A DNA stretch of 38,734 nucleotides from JAFNAG01 sp964353465 (GTDB lineage Bacteria; Acidobacteriota; UBA6911): NCBI GenBank assembly GCA_964353465.1, contig CAYGWQ010000013.1, forward strand, positions 1 to 38,734, read 5' to 3'. Under the pieces are notes generated by a model that saw nothing but the letters and a program-made list of their open reading frames with translations, ran no database searches and was not told the origin of the DNA. The translations under genes were made by a program, and so were the position numbers. Below are positions 7,402 through 15,046 of the stretch, one piece after another; positions within the stretch are counted from its first letter, which is position 1; each line of letters begins with the position of its first letter.

Positions 7402-7446
7402 TTTACACACCGGGGGTCGTAGGTTCAAATCCTACACCGCCCACCA
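7402..7446 (+). repeat. attR: displaced 3' half of tRNA-Val
   Basis: This is a direct copy of the tRNA-Val 3' half from the anticodon loop to CCA, with no 5' half before it. Compared with 2618-2662 the T-stem is GTAGG/CCTAC instead of ACAGG/CCTGT. Both changed pairs remain complementary, so this was once the end of a working tRNA. It is not a second tRNA gene. Confidence 0.8.
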
Positions 7447-7460
7447 ATCGAATCAATGAC

Positions 7461-9761
7461 TTATCGGCGGAACAGGTAAGCCAGCTTCACGAAGAAGCCG
7501 TCGCTGCTGCGCTGCAGATCGCGAATCCCGAACGTCTGATCCGAATCCAGCGAACTCCCATACCCGAAGAAAGCAACGGTCCCCGGCGTGGGTTCATAGG
7601 ATACGAGAAAGTCGACGCGGAGGCCGTTAAATCGCTGCGCGGTGCTCGGTACGCCGTCCACGATCAGCAGGTCTCCGGAGTGCGGATCCTCCAGGGCTGC
7701 CTGCCTCTGGGTGCGGTACTCGCATACCACGCGGAAAAAAAGCGACCTGCTGGGCTGATACTCCATCTTGATGCGTGGAATAATGGTGTGGGCAAATTCG
7801 CTCCCGTTCCGGGCACGCGTCAGGCTCGAATAGGTCCCGAGTGCTTCGATGCGTATGGTATCCAACGGCCTCACGCTGGCTGATAAGGTGGCACGTGTCT
7901 CCCGTCCTTCCGCCGCCTCGGCGAATATGGGGCTCTTCGCATGGCCGATCTCAAAACTGCCGTTAAAGATTCGGAATGTCGGAGTGGTGACGGAAAGAGA
8001 TTCCCCCCATGCGCCTTCCAGCATTTCAGGGACCGAGAATGGAGCAATGGTTCCGTCCGGCTGCCGGACCTGGTAATCCTCGTACATCGCGGGCTCAAAG
8101 CGCACGAACTCGCGCTCGGTCCTGCTGCTCAGGCTCCAGCCGCCGCGCAGTTGAAACGTGAGATTGAGAGAACCGCCGCCCTCAATGGCTGCCTCCGACA
8201 AAAAGTCCCGGTATCTCCAGATCCGGGAAATCCCGAAATGGGTGGTAAAGCTCTCCAGAAGCGCCCCGCGTTCTCCGTAGAGCGTAAACCTGTTGAACGC
8301 GCGCCCTTCCACGATGTTGTTGCGTGGAACGTAACCCGAGCGCGCCTCGAAGGACTCGCCGATTCCATTGAGCTTGTAATTAAATCCCCAGGCCCGTCCG
8401 GTACGATCGAACTCCGCTTCCCACAGAGGAGCCCCATTGGTCTTGCCGGCCACCTCGTCCCACGAACCGCCCAGCTGGCCCTGAACATAGTACAGCTTCT
8501 TGAACGTGACGCGTGTGTCTGCCGCCACGACCCGGTTGGCGCCGTCGGCTGCGGTCCGGTCTGTGTAAGTGATTCCGGCAAGGGAGCCGGTACCGAAGTC
8601 GGTGCGCACGCGCGCAATATTGAAGAAGGCATGGCCGCCATCGGGCTTATCATCCACTGAGCTCAGATACGCGAGGCCGAGGCGGCCTAACTTGCCGGTC
8701 ACTTTTCCGCCGACGATGGGGTCGGCGATCTGTCTCGTATATACGAGTTGGTTCGGAGTGGAGAAGAGCTCGATCCCCTCGAGGAAAAACGGGCGTTTTT
8801 CCGGAAAAAAGAGGGCAAAGCGCTGGTTGACGGTGACCTGTCCCGCATCCGATTCGACCTGACTGAAATCCGGATTCACTGTGGCGTCGATCGACATGTT
8901 CGTAAAACCGAAATGCAGATTGGCGCCGGGATTCCACTCGATCGCATCTCTCTGAAAGCTCCCGTCCTCCTGCACGGTTCCGTTCTTGCTGGCGGTAATG
9001 AACGGCTGCACCTCGGTAACCACGCCGCGCTTCAGGTCGTGGATTCCCTCCATGAGTCCGGACTGCCCGAGGAAACTGTTGCTGGCGCGGCGCACATCGG
9101 TCCACGTATCCACATAGCCCGTGCGCTGAACCTTGCGTTGGACATTGATTCCCCAGCGCTGCGGTCCATTTCCGGAGTAGCGCAGGCTCTTGAAAGGGAT
9201 CCGGATCTCGACCGTATAGCCATGATCGGTGATCAAGCCCTTGGAATCCCATTTGTAGTCGGGATTTCGATCCAGAGTGCCGCCCTGAAAGTTGCCGCCG
9301 CCCCATGCGCTGCCGGCATTGAAGGCTCCTTCGGTCTGGACGCCGTCTTCCTGGGCGCCCAAGGGATTGACCCCGAAAAAGAAAGCACGGCGGCGGTCGT
9401 TGAAGGTGTCGAGGAAGATCTTCACCGTATCATCGTTTCCGAGATTGTCGCGGTCCGCAATGGTGGCGCGAATGGATCCCGGATCGGCATCGTGCGCGAT
9501 GATGCCGAAGTAGAGTGCCGAGGGCGAGTACCAGACGAGCACCTCCGTCTTGTCCTCGGCGGGCCGGCCATCCACGGGCTGATATTGGGAAAATCCTGCC
9601 AGCCTGGCTGCCTGCGACCACGCAGGCTCATCGAGGCGGCCATCGATGGATACATCTGCCTCTATGCGCGGTGCTGAGAAGGTGGGAGCGCCGCGCCCCT
9701 CAACGATCAAAGGCGCTGCAACTTGCTGCAGCTGAACAAGCAGTACAAAAAGAGCAATCAC
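7461..9761 (-). CDS. DUF5916-type outer-membrane protein with CBM9-like N-terminal domain
   Basis: The protein has 766 residues. A short signal peptide (about 1-17, MIALFVLLVQLQQVAAP) is followed by a carbohydrate-binding-module-9-like domain: APRIEADVSIDGRLDEPAWS, then LYFGIIAHD and VKIFLDTFNDRRRAFFF. The middle region with INVQRKVQRTGYVDTWTDVR and the C-terminal two thirds are typical of DUF5916 proteins, which end in a long beta-barrel. The last strand ends FVKLAYLFRR, with an aromatic residue near the C-terminus as usual for outer-membrane barrels. Function in this family is not established; uptake or processing of glycan-like or peptide substrates has been suggested by domain content. 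It lies right next to the island end and is transcribed toward it. The start at 9761 gives a clean signal peptide. Confidence 0.85.
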   Translation of the reverse strand: MIALFVLLVQLQQVAAPLIVEGRGAPTFSAPRIEADVSIDGRLDEPAWSQAARLAGFSQYQPVDGRPAEDKTEVLVWYSPSALYFGIIAHDADPGSIRATIADRDNLGNDDTVKIFLDTFNDRRRAFFFGVNPLGAQEDGVQTEGAFNAGSAWGGGNFQGGTLDRNPDYKWDSKGLITDHGYTVEIRIPFKSLRYSGNGPQRWGINVQRKVQRTGYVDTWTDVRRASNSFLGQSGLMEGIHDLKRGVVTEVQPFITASKNGTVQEDGSFQRDAIEWNPGANLHFGFTNMSIDATVNPDFSQVESDAGQVTVNQRFALFFPEKRPFFLEGIELFSTPNQLVYTRQIADPIVGGKVTGKLGRLGLAYLSSVDDKPDGGHAFFNIARVRTDFGTGSLAGITYTDRTAADGANRVVAADTRVTFKKLYYVQGQLGGSWDEVAGKTNGAPLWEAEFDRTGRAWGFNYKLNGIGESFEARSGYVPRNNIVEGRAFNRFTLYGERGALLESFTTHFGISRIWRYRDFLSEAAIEGGGSLNLTFQLRGGWSLSSRTEREFVRFEPAMYEDYQVRQPDGTIAPFSVPEMLEGAWGESLSVTTPTFRIFNGSFEIGHAKSPIFAEAAEGRETRATLSASVRPLDTIRIEALGTYSSLTRARNGSEFAHTIIPRIKMEYQPSRSLFFRVVCEYRTQRQAALEDPHSGDLLIVDGVPSTAQRFNGLRVDFLVSYEPTPGTVAFFGYGSSLDSDQTFGIRDLQRSSDGFFVKLAYLFRR

Positions 9762-9938
9762 GACCCACTCCTATAAAAAATGAGACACTATAACACGGCC
9801 TGCGCAAGATGGAAGAGTCCGCTTCAAGCTTCTGCCGTGATATTTCAACTCCCGTCCATCGAGCCTGTCTCAGAAATCCCTCGCGGCAGCTCCAGCGCAA
9901 TCGATCATTGCTGAATCAGCCGCGGAGCGGCATCAGAT

Positions 9939-10104
9939 AATAGCCGGGGGCGCAAGCCCCCGGATAGGACACAAATCCGATATAGCCCCCGAGGGGCGAC
10001 AGAAGCCTTTGTTTTTCAACCGTTTTCTGTCGCCCCTTCAGGGCTACTGCCTGTGTTTGTCGTAACCGGGGGCAGCGCCGCTGCGCGGCTCGCCCCCGGC
10101 TATT
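9939..10104. repeat. 166-bp nested inverted-repeat element (REP/MITE-like)
   Basis: The ends are perfect 12-base inverted repeats, AATAGCCGGGGG (9939) and CCCCCGGCTATT (10093). Inside, a second pair at 9984-10004 and 10026-10046 is inverted with 18 of 21 matches: AGCCCCCGAGGGGCGACAGAA against the complement of TTCTGTCGCCCCTTCAGGGCT. There is no open frame. The arms share the GCCC-TGAA-GGGGCG theme with the element at 24367-24639. The rest of the gap 9762-10278 holds only the promoter listed below. Confidence 0.75.
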
Positions 10105-10171
10105 TTCTCTGCGTCCCTCTGGGACGCCATGTTTTGAGACAGTCGCATCGGCCGGGGCCTACTGGTTGCTT

Positions 10172-10200
10172 TTGATTCCAGGCTTGCGCTAATCTACAAT
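10172..10200 (+). promoter_or_regulatory. Sigma70-type promoter of the methyltransferase gene
   Basis: TTGATT (-35) and TACAAT (-10) are separated by exactly 17 bases. The start of transcription would be near 10207, about 70 bases before the gene. Confidence 0.55.
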
Positions 10201-10278
10201 AACAGCACGCTGACAGTGGTGAGTGCGAGTTCATGGGGCAAAGGGCACCTGATTTGTTTCTGGAAACGGAAGGCGGCT

Positions 10279-11169
10279 ATGAACAAGCTTCAGTCTCTTC
10301 TCGAGGGTTCGCCGGTACTGCTTGCAGATGGGGCGATGGGTACCATGCTCTTTGAAGCGGGATTGCAGTCCGGCGAGGCGCCGCAGGTATGGAACGTAAC
10401 GCACCCGGATCGGGTTCAGGCGATTCATCGCGCCTATCTGGATGCCGGCTCGCAGCTGGTCCTCAGCAATACCTTCGGCAGCAATCGATTTCGCCTGGAT
10501 CGGCACAACCTGCAATCGCAAGTCGTCGAGTTGAATCAAGCCGGTGCCGCCCTCTTGCGTGCCGAAGTGGATAGGGCGGGAGGCAAGGCCCTTGTAGCGG
10601 GTGACATCGGCCCCAGCGGAGAATTGTTCGCTCCGCTCGGCCAGCTGAAATTCACGGAGGCCGTGGACGCATTTGCCGAACAGGCGGGCGCGCTTCTCGC
10701 CGGCGGAGCGGATGTGATCTGGCTCGAAACGATGTCGGCGCTGCAGGAGGTTCAGGCGGCTATGGAAGGGGTGCGCAAGGTTTCTCAGGACGTCCCCATC
10801 ATTGCGACCTTGACCTTCGAAAAACATGGACGCACCATGATGGGAGTATCTGCCGAGCAGGCGGTGAAAGCCCTCGAGGGGTGGGGTGTCAGCGCTCTAG
10901 GCGGCAATTGCGGCACGGGGCCGGACGAACTGTTGAACATTATCCGAGCGATGAAGAGCATCGGTTCGACCGTCCCGCTGGTTTTCAAGCCAAACGCGGG
11001 AGTCCCTGAACTGGCCGGCGCCAAAACGACCTACAGTGCGACGGCAGAAGTCATGGCTCAATGCGCCCTGGCTGCTGCAGAGGCAGGAGCGAGCATTATC
11101 GGCGCTTGTTGCGGAAGTACTCCGGACCATTTGTGCGCGATGCGTGATGCGCTGAAGGGTAGAGGATGA
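10279..11169 (+). CDS. Homocysteine S-methyltransferase family protein
   Basis: Members of this family move a methyl group to homocysteine or a related thiol using a zinc-bound (beta/alpha)8 barrel. The 296-residue protein starts at the ATG after GGAAGG (10279), not at the upstream in-frame codon. It shows LLADGAMGTML (residues 15-25), NTFGSNRFRL, GDIGPSG (109-115), ATLTFEKHGRTMMG and the three zinc cysteines: C211 in GGNCGTGP and C277/C278 in GACCGSTP. These correspond to the N-terminal module of MetH and to betaine-homocysteine methyltransferase. The methyl donor cannot be read from sequence; no B12-binding or folate-binding domain follows. It stands alone behind its own promoter. Confidence 0.9.
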   Translation: MNKLQSLLEGSPVLLADGAMGTMLFEAGLQSGEAPQVWNVTHPDRVQAIHRAYLDAGSQLVLSNTFGSNRFRLDRHNLQSQVVELNQAGAALLRAEVDRAGGKALVAGDIGPSGELFAPLGQLKFTEAVDAFAEQAGALLAGGADVIWLETMSALQEVQAAMEGVRKVSQDVPIIATLTFEKHGRTMMGVSAEQAVKALEGWGVSALGGNCGTGPDELLNIIRAMKSIGSTVPLVFKPNAGVPELAGAKTTYSATAEVMAQCALAAAEAGASIIGACCGSTPDHLCAMRDALKGRG

Positions 11170-11308
11170 GTTTTCTCTTCTCCTCCTTCTCCACATAGGC
11201 TTCCAGGAGTTGCAGTGCCACTTGCGTCATTGTCCTTCCCTGCAGGGTAGAAACGATCTTCAGCCTGCGGTGAAGCTCGTCGGGGATGTTCATCACCAAA
11301 CGTTTCAT
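11096..11308 (-). CDS. Small ribbon-helix-helix protein
   Basis: From the ATG at 11308 the product has 70 residues. MKRLVMNIPDELHRRLKIVS followed by QGRTMTQVALQLLEAYVEKE is a classic ribbon-helix-helix DNA-binding fold of the CopG/antitoxin type: strand, helix, turn, helix. The tail after residue 47 is basic and ends RNKRR. No toxin gene is adjacent. The 3' end overlaps the methyltransferase gene by 74 bases on the opposite strand. An AT-rich palindrome starts two bases upstream of the start codon and covers a likely -10 region, which suggests autorepression. An in-frame upstream ATG (11362) is less likely because the RHH fold begins at 11308. Confidence 0.7.
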   Translation of the reverse strand: MKRLVMNIPDELHRRLKIVSTLQGRTMTQVALQLLEAYVEKEEKRKLILYPSAHHASRTNGPEYFRNKRR

Positions 11309-11310
11309 GG

Positions 11311-11343
11311 CATATACATATATGCATATGTCGCCGCAGTCAA
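11311..11343 (-). promoter_or_regulatory. Promoter and palindromic operator of the RHH gene
   Basis: On the minus strand TTGACT (11343-11338) is a near-consensus -35. The region about 15-17 bases on is TATATG/TATGTA inside CATATGCATATATGTATATG (11330-11311), a palindrome with 18 of 20 positions symmetric. It sits two bases before the start codon, leaving no room for a Shine-Dalgarno. Expression may be leaderless and self-repressed. Confidence 0.5.
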
Positions 11344-11378
11344 GGCGAAAGACTTCACACATGCGCAGCGGGGGAAAA

Positions 11379-11421
11379 CAAAGACCGCCGGGGATATGGC
11401 GTAATCCGGCGGCGGTCTTTG
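11379..11421 (-). terminator. Rho-independent terminator after the membrane-protein gene
   Basis: On the minus strand a 12-base stem (CAAAGACCGCCG with CGGCGGTCTTTG) is followed by TTTTCCCC. It lies 38 bases after the stop of the gene ending at 11459. Confidence 0.75.
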
Positions 11422-11458
11422 ATTTCCTCGGTTAATTCCAGGCATTCCCGAGGACAGG

Positions 11459-12052
11459 CTAACTTGCACGCTTGCGATCTCTTATCGCTTGTAGGACCAG
11501 GTATGCACCAACGAGGATCAGCGCGGCGGGCCACCACCGTTGCAGCCATTCGAGCGAGTAGCCGAAGACGGTATGGGATGCGATTACAAGTCCGGCCAGA
11601 ATCAGCAAGGAGCCTATTAACAGTGAGCCATGCTGTTCGGGCAATTTGAAATCCTGCGGGAGCTCCGTCACTGCGATGCCGGACAAAGCCTGGTTGTAGA
11701 ATGAGGCTCTTCGGTAGGAATCCACAAGATTGAAAAGCCAGAAGAACACGAGGAAAAACACCAGCAGCGGCTGCACTGCCTGAATATTCTCCTCCTGGCC
11801 GTTGAGAATTGCGATCAAGGATCCCACCACAATGACGTTGATGAATCCCTGTCTATAATAGCCCGTGTAAACCTGTCCCAGGCCTGGAACCACGGACAGG
11901 AAGGTCGCCAGGGCGGGTGACTTGAACCGCGGATCCTCCGGGTAAGACGGCTTGCGCCGAAGTGCGAGATCGGGCTGCGGGTACGGGCGAGGTTCCATAG
12001 TGTCGGCTCGCTGTGGTTTGATTTCCGGTTGCGTCTCGGGTGCGCTATCCAT
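11459..12052 (-). CDS. Multi-pass membrane protein near the ECF sigma operon
   Basis: The start at 12052 follows a strong CAGGAGGAATC ribosome-binding site and gives 197 residues. A Pro-rich cytoplasmic N-terminus (about 50 residues) leads into FLSVVPGLGQVYTGYYRQG, a motif common in TM2/DUF5683-like small membrane proteins. Then come INVIVVGSLIAIL and a second pair (PLLVFFLVFFWLFNLVDSYR). The C-terminal part (LLIGSLLILAGLVI, then WWPAALILVGAYLVL) resembles the DUF5668/LiaF-type transmembrane module, which is often found in envelope-stress proteins. It lies 141 bp downstream of the anti-sigma gene on the same strand and is followed by a terminator. A role in sensing or responding to envelope state under the ECF sigma factor is an inference. 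Confidence 0.8.
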   Translation of the reverse strand: MDSAPETQPEIKPQRADTMEPRPYPQPDLALRRKPSYPEDPRFKSPALATFLSVVPGLGQVYTGYYRQGFINVIVVGSLIAILNGQEENIQAVQPLLVFFLVFFWLFNLVDSYRRASFYNQALSGIAVTELPQDFKLPEQHGSLLIGSLLILAGLVIASHTVFGYSLEWLQRWWPAALILVGAYLVLQAIRDRKRAS

Positions 12053-12193
12053 GATTCCCTCCTGATAAGTACCGTCCGGTTTCCATTTCTCTTTACACTG
12101 GGAGGAACGCATCTCCGAGGTAGATGGTTCGGTGCCGGCAGGATTTTTTTGTCGGTTTCAGGATTGACCTGCTTTATTCATGAATAATGCGGG

Positions 12194-13042
12194 TCAACGG
12201 AGGTCCTGCCGCTGCTCCTTGCGGTTGCCCTTGAGCAGGCTCCGCCTAAGCTCGTCCAGAATCGAAGTTGTCTTCCGGCGCAGGGCCGAGGCAGTCTGAT
12301 CCTGGTATTCTGCCGCCGCTTCCAGGAGATTGTGAGTCCGGAGCCGCAGGTCCTGGATCGAGTTTTTTGCGGTTTTCCCGCTCTTTGCCAGCGCCGTCGC
12401 GGTCTCCTGCACGATCTGATCGCCGCTCTGCATCAAAAGGCGGGGGACGGTCGTCATTCTCGGCGTATCGAGCGGGAGGTGGGCCGGATTGCCAAGGGCC
12501 AGAAGGATCAGCAATGCGCCCACATAAGCTGCTTCCCAGGCAAAGCGCGGGCGGCGTAGCATCCGGTGCCACCATTCCCGGCCATCGAAGTGCCGACGGT
12601 CATGGCGCGATACCCGGGGCCGGCTGATAGTTGCCTGGAGGATCCGGCCTGCGAGCGATTCGTCGGGCTCGATCTCGGCCATTTCGGGGAGAACTTCCTT
12701 CAGTTCCTGCAGAGAGGCGGCGAGCGACCCGCAATTCGGGCAATGATCGATATGGAGCGAGATGATTTCCCAATCATCCTGTTCAAGGTGGCCATCGACC
12801 CAATCGCAAAGGAGCAGGGCGGCTTCGCCGCAAGGCGCGCCGCTGGTTTTATGCAGGATGGCGAGCAGCAAGTCCTGGTCCGCTTGATGTGCCTGCCCCT
12901 CCTCATCTCCACGCACCATGCTGAGCAGCCGGCGGCAGCGTACGCAGGCACTCAGGTGTTCCTCCGCAGCCTGTTGTTCCCTGGGCGGCAATATGCCGGC
13001 AACGAGAACATCCAGCCGCTCTTCAAAGCTTCGGCAATCCAT
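12194..13042 (-). CDS. Anti-sigma factor with two zf-HC2 zinc fingers
   Basis: The product has 282 residues. Two zinc-binding anti-sigma modules are visible: H29-x3-C33-x2-C36 (HLSACVRC) and H97-x3-C101-x2-C104 (HIDHCPNC). A single membrane segment follows at about residues 172-192 (AAYVGALLILLALG). The outer part contains a long helical stretch rich in Gln, Ala and Arg (ATALAKSGKTAKNSIQDL...). Such proteins hold an ECF sigma factor at the membrane until a signal releases it. The gene starts five bases after the stop of the sigma-factor gene, so the pair is cotranscribed. Having two zf-HC2 modules in tandem is less common than one. Confidence 0.9.
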   Translation of the reverse strand: MDCRSFEERLDVLVAGILPPREQQAAEEHLSACVRCRRLLSMVRGDEEGQAHQADQDLLLAILHKTSGAPCGEAALLLCDWVDGHLEQDDWEIISLHIDHCPNCGSLAASLQELKEVLPEMAEIEPDESLAGRILQATISRPRVSRHDRRHFDGREWWHRMLRRPRFAWEAAYVGALLILLALGNPAHLPLDTPRMTTVPRLLMQSGDQIVQETATALAKSGKTAKNSIQDLRLRTHNLLEAAAEYQDQTASALRRKTTSILDELRRSLLKGNRKEQRQDLR

Positions 13043-13047
13043 GACAG

Positions 13048-13599
13048 TTACTCGCAGCCCAGCGCCATTACTTTTTGCGCCAATTCGATCCGAGCCCGGT
13101 TGGACCGGGACTTGATGGTTCCCAATGGGACTTTTAGCAGAGAGGCGATCTCTTCCAGCTGCATACCCTGGATTTCCTTCAGCAGGATTATCTCACGATT
13201 CAATTCGGTGAGTTCCTGCAGGGCACGATAAATCAGGCGTTTCCTGGAGTTGTCCGCCCATTGCTGCTCCGGGGTGTTTCCGCGGTCAGGCAGGTCGGCG
13301 ATCTGATCCAGCGCGATGTCCCTGCCGTGCGCTCTCGCTTTTCTTCTCCGCAAATGGTCGATACAGGCGTTGCGGGCAATCCGTATTACCCAGGGGAGGA
13401 ACATCTCCGCATCAGTGCAGGCTTCGAGGTTTTCGTAGATGCGCACGAATACCTCTTGTGCCAGATCGCGCGCATCCTCGATATTCCCGACATAGTGGCA
13501 GGCAATCCCGTAGATACGAGCCTGGTACTGGCGGACCAGAGCCTCCCAGGCAAGCGCATCACCTGTTTTGCAGCGATCCAGAATCAGTGAGAGGTTCAT
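13048..13599 (-). CDS. ECF-type RNA polymerase sigma factor
   Basis: From the ATG at 13599 the product has 183 residues. Region 2 (ALVRQYQARIYGIACHYVGN, DARDLAQEVFVRIYENL) recognises the -10 element. Region 4 (LNREIILLKEIQGMQLEEIA, then VPLGTIKSRSNRARIEL) is a helix-turn-helix for the -35 element. There is no region 1 or 3, as expected for ECF sigma factors. An upstream in-frame ATG at 13641 would add 14 residues, but the fold begins at MNLSLILDRCKTGD. The anti-sigma gene follows immediately. A GGAAAC motif at 13654-13649 with CGTT 18 bases further on could be an autoregulated ECF promoter, but this is weak. Confidence 0.93.
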   Translation of the reverse strand: MNLSLILDRCKTGDALAWEALVRQYQARIYGIACHYVGNIEDARDLAQEVFVRIYENLEACTDAEMFLPWVIRIARNACIDHLRRRKARAHGRDIALDQIADLPDRGNTPEQQWADNSRKRLIYRALQELTELNREIILLKEIQGMQLEEIASLLKVPLGTIKSRSNRARIELAQKVMALGCE

Positions 13600-13727
13600 G
13601 TTGCGCCGGCGCTCTTCACAATCGGCAACGTTGCTTAGCAAAGCCTCTGTTTCCAGCCGTTTTCATCCCATCCTGTAAATAGTAACGCAGAACACCCCAT
13701 CGTAGTTCGGTGAACCACCAAAAATGA

Positions 13728-13810
13728 GCGAAAAGGAGACATTCCGCTTTTCCCGGCTTGGCAGTCAAATGGCGATGGCAAACTGGAAAAGCGGAATGTC
13801 CCCTTTTCGC
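13728..13810. repeat. Inverted repeat with GGGGACATTCC arms
   Basis: Two 26-base arms (13728-13753 and 13785-13810) are inverted copies with one mismatch: GCGAAAAGGAGACATTCCGC at the left, the complement GCGAAAAGGGGACATTCCGC at the right. The loop is 31 bases. Elements of this kind (GGGGACATTCC or GGGGACAGTC) resemble REP sequences moved by REP-associated tyrosine transposases. No transposase is present. The rest of the gap 13600-13892 holds no gene. Confidence 0.75.
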
Positions 13811-13892
13811 CCCCCGGCCCGTGTGGAAACATTTCAGCGCATTCATGAAAGCGAGTACTTGGGGATGGACACCCAGATTTTCGTCGTGTTAT

Positions 13893-13921
13893 TTGTCGCC
13901 GCACGCGCTATGAGGTAAAAT
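13893..13921 (+). promoter_or_regulatory. Promoter of amrS, apparently leaderless
   Basis: TTGTCG (-35) and TAAAAT (-10) have a 17-base spacer. The -10 ends eight bases before the ATG, so transcription would begin at or just before the start codon. No Shine-Dalgarno is present. Confidence 0.45.
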
Positions 13922-13929
13922 CCAGTGTC

Positions 13930-15027
13930 ATGCCACACTTATCCGAAGTGCTTCAACAACATACGCGAGAGGGTGAGCTTTACGAGAAGCTCGAAAAGGA
14001 TCGCGTGCGTTGCTTCGCTTGCGGTCACTGCTGTGCGATTCCCGAAGGGGCCTCGGGGGTGTGCAAGGTTCGTTTCAACAGCGGCGGCCGCCTTATGGTG
14101 CCTTTCGGCTATGTATCGGGTGCCCAGTGCGATCCAGTTGAGAAAAAACCCTTTTTCCATGCCCGTCCCGGCGCACTGGCATTCAGCTTCGGAATGCTTG
14201 GCTGCGATTTTCACTGCAGTTACTGCCAGAACTGGATTACTTCGCAAGCGTTGCGTGATCCGCGAGCGGTTTCCCTGGCGTATCGGTCGACTCCGGAAGA
14301 TCTGGTGCGACAGGCGAGCGCTGAAGGGGCCGAAATTATTGTCAGCACTTACAATGAGCCTCTCATTACCAGCGAGTGGGCTGTCGCTATATTCAAGGAA
14401 GCCAAGTCGGCCGGTTTGATGACGGGTTTCGTCTCCAATGGAAACGGCACGCCGCGCGTTTTGGAGTATCTGCGACCTTGGGTAGATCTCTACAAGGTCG
14501 ATCTGAAGGGCTTCGACGATCGCCGCTACCGGAAACTTGGCGGCCGGCTTGCCCCGGTCCTGGACACCATACGGATGCTATACCAAGAAGGCTTCTGGTT
14601 GGAGATCGTGACTCTTCTTGTGCCGGACTTCAATGACACCGAGGACGAATTGCGTCGCTTAACCGAGTTCATCGCCGGCGTGTCTCCAGATATCCCGTGG
14701 CATGTCACGGCTTACCACCGGGACTACCGGATGAACGACTGTGCCGACACGACTGCGGAAGACCTGTTCCTTGCCGCCGAAGCCGGCCGCCGCGCAGGAT
14801 TACGTTTTGTTTACGCTGGGAACCTTCCCGGCCGTGTGCAGGGGATGGAAAACACCCTATGCCCCGGTTGCGGGAAACTGCTCATCGAACGTCGCGGATT
14901 CCAGGTCCTCCAGTACGCTTTGACAAGCTCGGGCTGTTGCCCATCCTGCTCCAGAGCCATACCCGGGAGGTGGGCAGAGTCTTTTCGGACGCAGGTGACG
15001 CACCGCCCGTTCTTCGCCCGCCGCTAG
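13930..15027 (+). CDS. amrS: AmmeMemoRadiSam-type radical SAM protein
   Basis: This is a 365-residue radical SAM enzyme. The 4Fe-4S motif is C92-x3-C96-x2-C99 (GCDFHCSYCQNW). An N-terminal Cys-rich segment (C28, C31, C34, C35, C45) precedes it, as in the AmrS/PflA-like family. The SAM region includes STYNEPLI (the GGEP equivalent) and VSNGNGTPRVL. The C-terminal region holds two Cys pairs (CPGCGKLL, CCPSCSR) that could bind zinc. In other genomes AmrS sits with AMMECR1 and MEMO-like genes, and the reaction is not established. Neither partner is in this window, so it is an orphan here. It could also be called a pyruvate-formate-lyase-activating-enzyme-like protein, but no glycyl-radical enzyme is near. 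Confidence 0.88.
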   Translation: MPHLSEVLQQHTREGELYEKLEKDRVRCFACGHCCAIPEGASGVCKVRFNSGGRLMVPFGYVSGAQCDPVEKKPFFHARPGALAFSFGMLGCDFHCSYCQNWITSQALRDPRAVSLAYRSTPEDLVRQASAEGAEIIVSTYNEPLITSEWAVAIFKEAKSAGLMTGFVSNGNGTPRVLEYLRPWVDLYKVDLKGFDDRRYRKLGGRLAPVLDTIRMLYQEGFWLEIVTLLVPDFNDTEDELRRLTEFIAGVSPDIPWHVTAYHRDYRMNDCADTTAEDLFLAAEAGRRAGLRFVYAGNLPGRVQGMENTLCPGCGKLLIERRGFQVLQYALTSSGCCPSCSRAIPGRWAESFRTQVTHRPFFARR

Positions 15028-15046
15028 TCCGGATGCCCCACTCAGG

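Larger units (their letters stand above)
2618..7446. mobile_element. Decayed integrative island in tRNA-Val
   Basis: This 4.8-kb segment is bounded by direct repeats of the tRNA-Val 3' half, with the intact tRNA at the left and only the displaced 3' half at the right. Inside are a tyrosine-integrase C-terminal stub, truncated zinc-finger genes, an internal direct repeat and several orphan genes. Ordinary chromosomal genes (lepB, the DUF5916 gene) flank it. The integrase is broken, so the element is probably immobile. The reading as an island follows the known behaviour of tRNA-targeting integrases and is an inference from structure. Confidence 0.75.

Noticed and set aside
7402..7446. A second tRNA gene
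   Set aside because: Only the 3' half is present; no acceptor 5' strand or D-arm precedes it, so it is an attachment-site copy.
2587..7446. CRISPR array or toxin-antitoxin pair in the island
   Set aside because: No evenly spaced short repeats were seen, and no toxin-like partner accompanies the small genes.
7941..9677. Long plus-strand frames (7941-8660 and 8748-9677)
   Set aside because: Both are antisense to the DUF5916 gene, whose signal peptide, CBM9-like domain and barrel support the minus strand.
9939..10104. Riboswitch upstream of the methyltransferase gene
   Set aside because: The structure is a nested inverted repeat with mobile-element-like ends, lies before the promoter at 10172 and shares arms with an element unrelated to this gene.
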